Shown: positions 46,076-54,385 of the stretch, in pieces
Numbering within the stretch: the stretch's first letter is position 1
How the letters are laid out: every line of letters begins with the position of its first letter
Assembly: GCF_009695765.1 (NCBI RefSeq)
Contig: NZ_VUNI01000007.1
Location: forward strand, 1-64,000
From: Roseburia porci
Lineage (GTDB): Bacteria > Bacillota > Clostridia > Lachnospirales > Lachnospiraceae
DNA length: 64,000 bases
Reading direction: 5' to 3'
Made by a program: the position numbers and the translations under genes
The notes under the pieces: model-generated
Databases searched by the model: none
Told to the model about the DNA's origin: nothing
The model's input: the letters and a program-made list of their open reading frames with translations, nothing else

Positions 46076-47604
46076 GCATTCCCACCTCCCCAGAACTTTT
46101 CATTTACACTCCGGTAACAGATTGCCTCATTCAGATGCCGCATCTGGATACGCTCACATTCTTCCATATCTGCGATCGTCCGTGCCACTCTTAAAATTTT
46201 ATGATACGTTCTTCCAGTCATTCCCATTTTCTCATACATATGTTCCATATACCGCTCCTCTTTTTCTTCCAGCCCGCAATATTGCTTTAGTTTTGAGACC
46301 GGTATCTGTGTATTATGTAAAAATTCCTCCTTTTTAAAACGTTCATATTGAATTTCATGGCAGCGCACCACTCTGTCTCTGATTGTCTCCGAACTCTCAT
46401 TCTTTGCTTTTCCTGTCAATTCCTGATAACTAAGCGGCTGGGCTTCCACGCAGATGTCGATCCGGTCCAGAAGCGGCTGGGATATCCTGTTAAAATATCT
46501 TTTTAATGATGCAGGTGTACATCTGCATCGCTGCATGTCCGGATAATATCCACAGCCGCATGGATTCATTGCCGCAAGTAAAAGCACAGATGCCGGATAA
46601 CTCACTGCACCATTTCCACGAACAAGACGAATCTGGTGATCCTCAAGTGGCTGTCTTAAAAGTTCCAGCGTAGACTTCTGAAATTCTGTAAGTTCATCCA
46701 GAAACAATACCCCATGATGCGCCAGAGATAATTCGCCGGGATGCAGATTCGTACCTCCTCCGATCAATCCTGCCTTTGTAATCGTATGATGCGGGCTTCG
46801 AAATGGTCGTTTCGAAAGGAGTGCATTCATTTTAGACAGCATTCCACAAACACTGTATATTTTGGACAGTTCCATTTTCTCCTCATCCGTGAGTGGTGGA
46901 AGTATCGTTGCCACTCTTTCTGATATCATTGTTTTCCCAGCTCCAGGCGGTCCGATCATAAGCAGATTGTGCATGCCGGATGCTGCAATCTCACATGCTC
47001 TTTTCAGATAATGCTGTCCATTTACTTCCGCAAAATCCATCTGTTTCATTTCCGGTTTACTTTCTTCTATATTATATGTCCTCTTTGTATAGTTCCCGTC
47101 ATTTAAGAATTCAATAATTTCTTTCAAATGGGAAAATCCGTAAACCTCTGCTCCCGCAGCAAGTTCTGCTTCCCTCATATTATCCAGAGGAACAACAAAC
47201 GACCTGCATCCATTTTTTACACCATCGGACACCATCGGGAAAACGCCATTAACAGGCAGAATCTCCCCACGCAGATTCAACTCTCCCACAAACATTTTCC
47301 CATTGCATAATCGTTCGTCTACAATCCCCATTGATGAAAGGATTCCAATTGCTATAGGAAGATCAAATGCTGTCCCATTCTTTCTGATATTACCCGGAGC
47401 CAGATTGATGGTAATGCGTTTTGCCGGAAGTATGATTCCACAATTATGAAGCGCTGTTCTCACACGTTCCCTCGCCTCCCTGACTTCCGGGCCAAGATTG
47501 CCTACCATATCAAACATTGGCATTCCATCACTGATGTCTGCTTCCACAAAAATTGGTAAGGTATTGATTCCTTCCACGATGGAAGTCATTACCGTACTGT
47601 ACAT
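46072..47604 (-). CDS. YifB/ComM-family Mg chelatase-like AAA ATPase
   Basis: A 510-residue protein. An N-terminal ChlI-like Lon-protease fold (FVEADISDGMPMFDMVG, RITINLAPGNIRK) is followed by an AAA+ domain with Walker A IGPPGAGKT and Walker B GVLFLDEL, and a C-terminal lid. ComM is a branch-migration helicase that aids natural transformation. The start at 47604 has AGGAG upstream and gives the family N-terminus MYSTVMTS; a longer form has no support. It is co-transcribed with dprA. Confidence 0.92.
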   Translation of the reverse strand: MYSTVMTSIVEGINTLPIFVEADISDGMPMFDMVGNLGPEVREARERVRTALHNCGIILPAKRITINLAPGNIRKNGTAFDLPIAIGILSSMGIVDERLCNGKMFVGELNLRGEILPVNGVFPMVSDGVKNGCRSFVVPLDNMREAELAAGAEVYGFSHLKEIIEFLNDGNYTKRTYNIEESKPEMKQMDFAEVNGQHYLKRACEIAASGMHNLLMIGPPGAGKTMISERVATILPPLTDEEKMELSKIYSVCGMLSKMNALLSKRPFRSPHHTITKAGLIGGGTNLHPGELSLAHHGVLFLDELTEFQKSTLELLRQPLEDHQIRLVRGNGAVSYPASVLLLAAMNPCGCGYYPDMQRCRCTPASLKRYFNRISQPLLDRIDICVEAQPLSYQELTGKAKNESSETIRDRVVRCHEIQYERFKKEEFLHNTQIPVSKLKQYCGLEEKEERYMEHMYEKMGMTGRTYHKILRVARTIADMEECERIQMRHLNEAICYRSVNEKFWGGGNA

Positions 47605-47652
47605 ATATTCTCCTGTTCCAATTGTAAGGGAAAAATGCAGAGATTTCTGCAC

Positions 47653-47695
47653 GAAAAAAGATAGGATGATTATAACACATCTCCTATCTTTTTTC
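47653..47695 (-). terminator. Terminator of the sigma-K gene, loop contains a -10 box
   Basis: A perfect 14-bp stem (47653-47666 with 47682-47695) with six T at the end of the stem on either strand and a 15-nt loop. The loop holds the TATAAT of the downstream ComM-like/dprA promoter. Confidence 0.85.
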
Positions 47696-47697
47696 AC
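47669..47697 (-). promoter_or_regulatory. Promoter of the ComM-like/dprA operon
   Basis: On the minus strand: -35 GTGAAA (47692-47697), 17-nt spacer, -10 TATAAT (47669-47674). The -10 is in the hairpin loop, and the predicted start falls inside the 3-prime arm. Confidence 0.6.
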
Positions 47698-47703
47698 GTA
47701 TTT

Positions 47704-48327
47704 TTATTCTGATATGACTTTTTTCATTTTATTTAAGGCCCTTTTTTCAATTCGGGAAACATAAGACCTTGATATTCCGATTTCTTTTGCAATTTCACGC
47801 TGCGTTGCTTCTTTTTGTCCGTATAATCCAAACCGTCTGCAAATAATCATATACTCCCGTGGAGTCAGCGCTTTTTTCATTCCTTTATGGATTTTTTCGA
47901 TCAGCTGTCTGTTCTCGACATCTTCCACGATATCCCTTTGTTCATTTTCAACTACATCCAACAGATGGATCTGATTTCCTTCTTTGTCGGTGCCGATCGG
48001 TTCATACAGCGACACTTCATTTTTGGTTCTTTTTCTGCTCCGGAAATACATAAGCATTTCATTTTCTATGCAACGTGCCGCATACGTTGCAAACCGGCTT
48101 CCATAATCCCGGTCAAAAGTCGATACCGCCTTCATCAGACCGATGGTACCAATCGAGATCAGATCTTCCTGTTCTTCATCTGAATTCAGATATTTCTTCG
48201 CGACATGAGCAACAAGGCGCATATTGTGAAGTATCAGTTCCTCTTTTGCCTGCACATTTCCATTTTTCAGTTGAGCCAGATATTCCTTCTCTTCCGCCTG
48301 TGATAATGGTGCCAAAAAAGTTTTCAC
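47704..48327 (-). CDS. sigK: Sporulation sigma factor SigK
   Basis: A 207-residue mother-cell sigma factor. Region 2 (LRLVAHVAKKY-like RLVAHVAKKYL, DLISIGTIGLMKAV, FATYAARCIENEMLMYFR) and region 4 (TQREIAKEIGISRSYVSRIEKRAL) match sigma-K closely. It starts at GTG with PLSQAEEKEYL at residue 7; the upstream frame closes within nine codons, so the ~20-residue pro-sequence of Bacillus sigma-K is absent. The gene is uninterrupted, with no skin element. Confidence 0.9.
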   Translation of the reverse strand: MKTFLAPLSQAEEKEYLAQLKNGNVQAKEELILHNMRLVAHVAKKYLNSDEEQEDLISIGTIGLMKAVSTFDRDYGSRFATYAARCIENEMLMYFRSRKRTKNEVSLYEPIGTDKEGNQIHLLDVVENEQRDIVEDVENRQLIEKIHKGMKKALTPREYMIICRRFGLYGQKEATQREIAKEIGISRSYVSRIEKRALNKMKKVISE

Positions 48328-48392
48328 GCTGCACCTTAAATGCTTACTTTCTACATTCTATGAAACTTTATCCATTTCTGTGCTTTTCCCTG

Positions 48393-48998
48393 TTAAATTG
48401 AATAAAAAGCTTCCTTTCTCGCATCCAGTTCTTTCTTGTCATACGGGACTTTTCCCTTTAATACCTCATTCTTCACAAAGGCAAATGTCTCTTTCTCCCC
48501 TTTTTTTGCGAGCATAACAAGAAGAAGTTCTAACATCGCAGCAGTATCCTCATGGATCAGATAATGCCCTTTTCCCTTCTCATAATAAATCAGTGCACTC
48601 TGATCCGTATATGCATCGCCCTGATAATTTTTTGATGCAGAAACCCGGTCTATAAACATTTCCGCAACATAACGGATCGGCATCTTCATTCCACACATAC
48701 CCATTTTTTCATTGGGATGATCTTTCCCTGGTATTCCATAATCAATCCAGTATTCCAGATGATGCTTATTTCTGCCTTTGTGATGAAGCCAGGCCAGAGA
48801 ATATCCTTTATCTTCTCTTTCCGCATTGTTCGGACTCATATAGCCTTTATAATATTTACATCCAACAAGGAATTCGGTCGGACTGTATTTTGAAAGATCA
48901 TGCAGTAATCCCTGCTTATATAAGCCGATCTGAAAGCAGCCTTTCATCACTAATATTTTATGCTTTGTAATTGTACAAAAATGTTTCCAAGCCTTCAT
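48393..48998 (-). CDS. DUF5662 family protein
   Basis: A 201-residue protein with His/Asp pairs that resemble a metal-binding HD-type helical fold (GLLHDLSKYSPTEF, AWLHHKGRNKHHLEYW). I recognise it as DUF5662, common in Firmicutes and without known function. It follows the GH13-like gene by 3 bases, so the two are probably co-transcribed. Confidence 0.75.
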   Translation of the reverse strand: MKAWKHFCTITKHKILVMKGCFQIGLYKQGLLHDLSKYSPTEFLVGCKYYKGYMSPNNAEREDKGYSLAWLHHKGRNKHHLEYWIDYGIPGKDHPNEKMGMCGMKMPIRYVAEMFIDRVSASKNYQGDAYTDQSALIYYEKGKGHYLIHEDTAAMLELLLVMLAKKGEKETFAFVKNEVLKGKVPYDKKELDARKEAFYSI

Positions 48999-49001
48999 AT
49001 T

Positions 49002-50876
49002 CTACTTTCCTATCAAAATGCAAATTGACTGCGGACTGAGTGTCAGCTGATGCTGATCTTTGTATGGCACCGCTTCCTTGTAATAAGGCTGTTTTCTGTC
49101 CGCACTGTTAACAGCCAGATACCATTTTCTTTTCCCGGATAATTTTGGCAAAGCCAGTGTACTGATTCCGGAAAAGAAATTAAATCCGACATAGATATCT
49201 TCATTTCCCGTATCTTTCGGAGCATATTGACCACAATAAAGGATTCCTACGCTCATTCTTCCCGGATGAATTCCAGATAGCCATGCGCTCTCCCCATGGT
49301 ATGACAGATCCGGAGTTCCCTTTGCTTTATAATCGCTAAATAAAAATGGTGTTTCTTTTGCAATAATTGCATGTTCATGCCGGAATCCGATCATGTGCCG
49401 GACAAAATCAATAAGCTCTCCATGGGACCCCCGTGTCTTCCAGTTTGTCCACCCGATCGGATTATCCTGGCAATAAGCATTATTATTTCCATTCTGGGAA
49501 TTTCCCATTTCATCTCCGGCCCATATCATCGGAACGCCCTGCGCCAGCATCAGCATTATGATTCCATTCCGCCACTGGCGTTTTCTCAGATCCGAAATAT
49601 ATTTTTTCCTGGTTGGTCCCTCCACTCCGTAATTATTACTGAAATTCCACTCACAGCCATCTTCATTGTTCTCACCGTTTGCTTCATTGTGTCTGTCGTT
49701 ATACATAAATACATCTGCCAGTGTGAATCCATTATTATTTGCAAGATAATTCACAAATCCGGCTTCTGTTCCCTGCTTTCTCTGCTGATCAAGAAACTCT
49801 CCCATGTTCCCGTTCACATGATTGAGTATCTTTCTCGCCGGGAACTGATATTCATCCTTATATACATACAAGTGTTTGTATTTCTTTGTTTCTTTTAACA
49901 AGGCCTCATCAAAAGCTTCGTAAAAAATCTTTGTTCTGCTCAACATCACATCCTGAACAATTGCTGTAATCGGAAGATTCTGTCCGATCAGATGAAAGCC
50001 ATCTACATGGAATTCACGAACCCAGTAATGCAAAGCCTCCAGAACCAGGTTATGATTACTGTGCTCCGGAAAATACATTTCCATAACACATTCCATTCCC
50101 ATTCGATGCATCTTACGCACCAGATCCTTCAATTCTTTTGCAGGATCTTTTTTATCAAATGCATAAGCGGCTTTCACTGCAAAATAATTTCCGGCACAAT
50201 AGCCCCAGAAATTAACCTTTTTGCCACACTCCGTCTCCTTTTTTATATGCAAAAGATCTTCCGGTCTCATTTTTCCTTTCAGATACTCTGGCATTTCCTG
50301 TTTTACCGGAATATCCATTTCTTCAAACTCATACACCGGCATAAGTTCGACCGTCGTAATTCCAAGCTTTTTCAAATAGGAAAGTTTTTGGGAAAGTCCA
50401 AGAAATGTCCCTGCAGTCCGTTCTTTTGGAGCATTTTCCATCGTGAATCCACGAACATGCAGTTTATACATGACCATATCTTTTCTTGCAACTTCCGGAT
50501 TATGGTCTCCCTGCCATGAATACTCATCAAAATTCATGCTTCCAAATACTTTATATTGCTGCTTTCTGCGGTTCTTATCATTCCACTGTTCCCGTCCTGC
50601 AATTCCCGGTGCATAGGGATCGAGGACAGGGACTCCATTTATGGCATAATAATATAAGGTATTCTCTGTATCTATATGTTTCATCGAAACAGACCGCAAG
50701 GATCCCATGCAAAACTCCTGACTGGCCAGAATCCTTGTCTCGCACATTGTATTTCGATTCACAAGTACGATTTCGCACTTGTCCTCTTTTTCTCCTTCAA
50801 AAGTAAAGATCACACTGTCTTTATCCTTTGTAATGCCCATTCGGGCATAATTTCCTTCGCATACCTGATAACGCAT
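49002..50876 (-). CDS. GH13 debranching-enzyme homologue with lost catalytic residues
   Basis: A 624-residue protein. A CBM48-like N-terminal region (1-about 115) is followed by a GlgX/pullulanase-type GH13 barrel (FWGYCAGNYFAVKAAYA, RHNEANGENNEDGCEWN, LAQGVPMIWAGDEMG). The catalytic motifs are eroded. Region I reads VMEMYFPEHSN instead of DVVYNH. Region II reads VDGFHLIGQ, so Arg is His295 and the nucleophile Asp is Ile297. Region IV reads NNNGFTL, so His-Asp are Asn381-Asn382. Only the acid/base Glu320 appears kept. It is probably a glycan-binding or regulatory pseudoenzyme. Confidence 0.82.
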   Translation of the reverse strand: MRYQVCEGNYARMGITKDKDSVIFTFEGEKEDKCEIVLVNRNTMCETRILASQEFCMGSLRSVSMKHIDTENTLYYYAINGVPVLDPYAPGIAGREQWNDKNRRKQQYKVFGSMNFDEYSWQGDHNPEVARKDMVMYKLHVRGFTMENAPKERTAGTFLGLSQKLSYLKKLGITTVELMPVYEFEEMDIPVKQEMPEYLKGKMRPEDLLHIKKETECGKKVNFWGYCAGNYFAVKAAYAFDKKDPAKELKDLVRKMHRMGMECVMEMYFPEHSNHNLVLEALHYWVREFHVDGFHLIGQNLPITAIVQDVMLSRTKIFYEAFDEALLKETKKYKHLYVYKDEYQFPARKILNHVNGNMGEFLDQQRKQGTEAGFVNYLANNNGFTLADVFMYNDRHNEANGENNEDGCEWNFSNNYGVEGPTRKKYISDLRKRQWRNGIIMLMLAQGVPMIWAGDEMGNSQNGNNNAYCQDNPIGWTNWKTRGSHGELIDFVRHMIGFRHEHAIIAKETPFLFSDYKAKGTPDLSYHGESAWLSGIHPGRMSVGILYCGQYAPKDTGNEDIYVGFNFFSGISTLALPKLSGKRKWYLAVNSADRKQPYYKEAVPYKDQHQLTLSPQSICILIGK

Positions 50877-50959
50877 CTTTTATCCACCTGTCTGTTTCTT
50901 AGCCTATATATTATAGCTTTTTTACAAATTTTTGTATAGAACTTTTTCTTCATGTGCAA

Positions 50960-50988
50960 TTGACAAGTTGTATAATCCATTATAATAT
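50960..50988 (+). promoter_or_regulatory. Promoter of the HD-GYP/DUF1292 operon
   Basis: Consensus -35 TTGACA at 50960-50965. Downstream lie TATAAT at 50981-50986 (15-nt spacing) and TAATAT at 50983-50988 (17-nt spacing). The leader to the ATG is about 40 nt with TAGGAGGAT before it. Confidence 0.55.
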
Positions 50989-51033
50989 TAAGAATAAAAA
51001 AAGTTTATATCATCTTTAGGAGGATAATAAAGA

Positions 51034-52125
51034 ATGCCAGATATCTCCACTCAGAATTTGAAAGTTGGAATGGTTGTAGCAGAGCATATCTACTCCCCAA
51101 AAGGACAATTGATCCTGCCACAGGATTCTATACTTAGCAGACAGATGATTTCAAGGCTTAAATACTATCAGATCCCGTCAATTCCGATTCATGAAGGCGA
51201 CCTTCCTGAAAAAGCAAAAGAACTGATTGAATTAAAAAATGAAGTACGACAGGATTATATCGATCGATTATTCAATTCCCCTGTCTACCGTAAATTTGTA
51301 AAACATTATCATTTACAGGTCCGCATGGTTGAAACTTCCATCAATGATCTGATCATTAAAAATGTACCACTCAACAGTACCGAACTGATCCGTGAGACCA
51401 TCGAACTTTTTGACGATAACCCAACGGCTTTTTCTATCTTCGGAATGCTTCACAACATGCAGGAATTGGATGATTCCACTTCTGCACATTGTGTAAATGT
51501 ATCCGTCATATGCCGGCTTATGGGAACCTGGTTTCAAATGAATACAGAAGATCTGGACGCTCTCACGCTTTCCGGCCTGCTTCACGATATTGGAAAAGCT
51601 AAAATTCCGGAAGATATTCTGTTAAAACCATCCAAGCTTTCCAAACAGGAATATGAATTCATAAAACTGCATCCTCAGTTTGGTTATGACATCCTTAAAG
51701 ATCAGGATATTGATCCAAGAGTCAAAAAGGCCGTACTGCTTCATCATGAGCGCTGTGACGGAAGCGGATATCCACTCGGTCTCCATGGTGATGAAATTGA
51801 TGACTTTGCATCAATTGTCGCAATTGCAGATGTTTATGACGCCATGACTTCAGACCGCTGCTATCGGAATGGTCTGTGCCCGTTTGATGTTATTGCTGCT
51901 TTTGAAGATGAAGGGGTAAACCGCTACAATCCAAAATTTATACTTCCATTTTTAAAAAGGATTGCGAATTCCTATGTAAACAGCAAAGTTCTTTTAAATG
52001 ATCACACGATCGCACGTATCATTTTTATAACAGAACAGCCAACACGCCCAATGCTCCAGACCGAATCCGGTGAGATCATTGATCTGACCAAACATCCGGA
52101 TCTGTATATTGAAGCAATTGTATAA
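51034..52125 (+). CDS. HD-GYP domain c-di-GMP phosphodiesterase
   Basis: A 363-residue soluble protein. Residues 1-140 form an N-terminal region of DUF3391-like type (LKVGMVVAEHIYSPKGQLIL). The HD-GYP domain follows with His152, HD at 184-185 (LLHDIGKAKIP) and HHERCDGSGYP (237-247). All metal-ligand motifs look intact, so c-di-GMP hydrolysis is likely. It would oppose YcgR-mediated braking encoded in the fla/che operon. AGGAGGA lies upstream of the ATG. Confidence 0.9.
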   Translation: MPDISTQNLKVGMVVAEHIYSPKGQLILPQDSILSRQMISRLKYYQIPSIPIHEGDLPEKAKELIELKNEVRQDYIDRLFNSPVYRKFVKHYHLQVRMVETSINDLIIKNVPLNSTELIRETIELFDDNPTAFSIFGMLHNMQELDDSTSAHCVNVSVICRLMGTWFQMNTEDLDALTLSGLLHDIGKAKIPEDILLKPSKLSKQEYEFIKLHPQFGYDILKDQDIDPRVKKAVLLHHERCDGSGYPLGLHGDEIDDFASIVAIADVYDAMTSDRCYRNGLCPFDVIAAFEDEGVNRYNPKFILPFLKRIANSYVNSKVLLNDHTIARIIFITEQPTRPMLQTESGEIIDLTKHPDLYIEAIV

Positions 52126-52142
52126 AACGAAAGGAAACAATT

Positions 52143-52469
52143 ATGAGCAAACATGAAAAAGCAACACCGGTTACAGAAGAAGAAAAAGATGATATCCGCG
52201 TCACTTTAGAACTTGATGATGGCGAAGTCGAATGTAAGATCTTTACCATTTTTGATATGGGTGATCAGGATTACATCGCTTTAATCCCATTAGATGCAGA
52301 CGGAAACGAGAATTCCAACGGCGATCTTTATGTATATCGTTATTATGAAGACGAAGAAGGTCTTCCATCTGTTGAAAATATTACAGATGATGACGAGTAC
52401 GAAGCTGTCGTTGACCGTTTTGATGAAGTTCAGGACGAAATTATGTTCAATGAAATGGACGATGAATAA
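52143..52469 (+). CDS. DUF1292 family protein
   Basis: A 108-residue very acidic protein with the DUF1292 core (VTLELDDGEVECKIFTIFDMGDQ, YIALIP, YVYRYYE). Function unknown; widespread in Firmicutes. It starts 17 bases after the HD-GYP gene with GAAAGGAAA upstream and shares its terminator. Confidence 0.85.
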   Translation: MSKHEKATPVTEEEKDDIRVTLELDDGEVECKIFTIFDMGDQDYIALIPLDADGNENSNGDLYVYRYYEDEEGLPSVENITDDDEYEAVVDRFDEVQDEIMFNEMDDE

Positions 52470-52475
52470 AACCAG

Positions 52476-52516
52476 AAGAACCGTTAACCACATAATTCAT
52501 GTAGTTAACGGTTCTT
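52476..52516. terminator. Bidirectional terminator between DUF1292 and helicase genes
   Basis: A 13-bp perfect stem (52476-52488 with 52504-52516) extended by four more pairs after one mismatch. TTTTATTTTG follows on the plus strand and GGTTTTATTC on the minus strand. It serves both convergent genes. Confidence 0.9.
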
Positions 52517-54373
52517 TTATTTTGTCTTTTTCTGTTCTCTGCATTCATTCAAAAATCTTGAACATTCCATCGTCTTATTATTTACATTATTCACCGTACA
52601 CAAAGTAAGCGCATGTTTTGCACGTGTCATTCCGACATAAAACATTCTTCGTTCTTCTTCCAGTTCTTTTTCAAGGACCGCCTTTTTATACGGCATGATT
52701 CCTTCATTGACATCCACTATATAAACGATTGGAAACTCAAGTCCTTTTGAGCTGTGCAATGTTGCGAGGGTTACTGCGTCCGGATTACTGTTTTTCTGTT
52801 CTGCGATCATTCTCATTTCTTCGGTATATTTCCGGATATGTTCCTGCCACTGTTCATAGCTTTTATAGCCTCTGGCTGTTGTCTGAAGCTCATCTAACAC
52901 ATCCGAAAGATCCTCTTCCTTCAGATGACGCTGCTTTGCATATTCTTTCAGATAATCATCATATCCAATTCCTTTTCGAATATAATTGATTGCAGCATAG
53001 GGACTCATATTTTTAAGCATCTGTATATCATATGCCAGACGTTCGATCCGTTCCGCAATCCACGGCTGTTTCTCATACATACGTTTCCATTCTTCGAAAG
53101 AAATTGTTTCCCCATATAAAGAATCTCGTCCAATATATCTTTTCGGCCGGTTCATGATCTGCAGGAAATCCCTTCTTTTCCTGCTTCCCTGAGCAATCTG
53201 GATATAAGTAAAAATATCCCTGACTGCCCAATGCTCATACAGATTCGGAATCTGTTCTTTCGTCCGGAACGGAATGTTATATTCCATCAATTGCTCCATC
53301 AGTAAACGTGGCTGCGTATTGGTGCGAAACAGAATCGCAAAATCCGACAATTCCGTTCCACTTTGTACTGCCTTTTTTATTTCTTCGATCACATACAAAT
53401 TCTGTTCCCTCTGCTGTGCAAACTGTAAGATGCGCACCGGATCCTCGGCGCTTTGATTCGCACTGATCTTCTTTTCAAATCGTTCTTTGTTATAACTGAT
53501 CAGGTTTAAGGAAGCGTCCACAATGTTTTTCTGACAGCGATAATTCACATCAAGCAGGATTCTTTTGGTATCCGGGTAATCCTTTGCGAAGTTCAGCATA
53601 ATCTCCGGTTTCGACCCGCGAAATCTGTAAATGGACTGATCATCATCTCCTACGATGAATAAATTGTTTTCCGGAAGTGCAAGCATCCGCAGTATGTCAT
53701 ACTGGATCTGATTAATATCCTGAAATTCATCCACCAGAATATACTGATACTTTTTCTGCCATGATGCCAGTATATCTTTTCTTTTTTCAAACAATTCATA
53801 CGTATAAAGGAGCATATCATCAAAGTCGATCAGTTTGTATCGATCCAGCATGCACTTATAATCCTTGTATATTTTGCGAAATAGTTCTTCCGCGCATTGT
53901 CCGGAATAAAAATTCTCGATTGGAATCCTTGTATTCTTGATCATACTGATTTCCCGGAACAGATTGCCGATAAACTCATTTTCATCTTCATATTCTACGT
54001 GATATCTGGCAAGAATTTCCCGCATCAGCTGATATTTCTTTTCTTCAGTGATAATATTGGATGCCTGAAAATGATAAGCATATTTCAATACCATGAAATA
54101 TACAGCGTGAAAAGTTCCAAATGTAACTCCACCAGCTTCTCCATTCATCAATTTCTGAAATCTCTGGCGCATCTCATTGGCAGCTGCCCTGGTAAATGTA
54201 ATCACAAGTATATGTGACGGATCTACTCCACATTCTCTTATTAAATTGGCTGTTCTTTGTGTGATAACGAAGGTCTTTCCAGAACCGGGACCGGCAAGAA
54301 TCATGCACGGTCCCTGGAAATGCTTCACCGCAAGAGCTTGCGGTTCATTCAGTGTATTTTGCATAAAATCCAA
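52517..54373 (-). CDS. UvrD/PcrA-type ATP-dependent DNA helicase
   Basis: A 618-residue superfamily 1A helicase. Walker A AGPGSGKT (27-34), motif II VDEFQD, motif III DDDQSIYRFRG, motif V TLHSSKGLEFPIVYIV and motif VI FYVGMTRAKHAL are all present. It is about 100 residues shorter than PcrA, lacking the C-terminal extension, so it is probably a second UvrD-like helicase rather than the main PcrA. Confidence 0.92.
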   Translation of the reverse strand: MDFMQNTLNEPQALAVKHFQGPCMILAGPGSGKTFVITQRTANLIRECGVDPSHILVITFTRAAANEMRQRFQKLMNGEAGGVTFGTFHAVYFMVLKYAYHFQASNIITEEKKYQLMREILARYHVEYEDENEFIGNLFREISMIKNTRIPIENFYSGQCAEELFRKIYKDYKCMLDRYKLIDFDDMLLYTYELFEKRKDILASWQKKYQYILVDEFQDINQIQYDILRMLALPENNLFIVGDDDQSIYRFRGSKPEIMLNFAKDYPDTKRILLDVNYRCQKNIVDASLNLISYNKERFEKKISANQSAEDPVRILQFAQQREQNLYVIEEIKKAVQSGTELSDFAILFRTNTQPRLLMEQLMEYNIPFRTKEQIPNLYEHWAVRDIFTYIQIAQGSRKRRDFLQIMNRPKRYIGRDSLYGETISFEEWKRMYEKQPWIAERIERLAYDIQMLKNMSPYAAINYIRKGIGYDDYLKEYAKQRHLKEEDLSDVLDELQTTARGYKSYEQWQEHIRKYTEEMRMIAEQKNSNPDAVTLATLHSSKGLEFPIVYIVDVNEGIMPYKKAVLEKELEEERRMFYVGMTRAKHALTLCTVNNVNNKTMECSRFLNECREQKKTK

Positions 54374-54385
54374 TCTTTCTACAGA

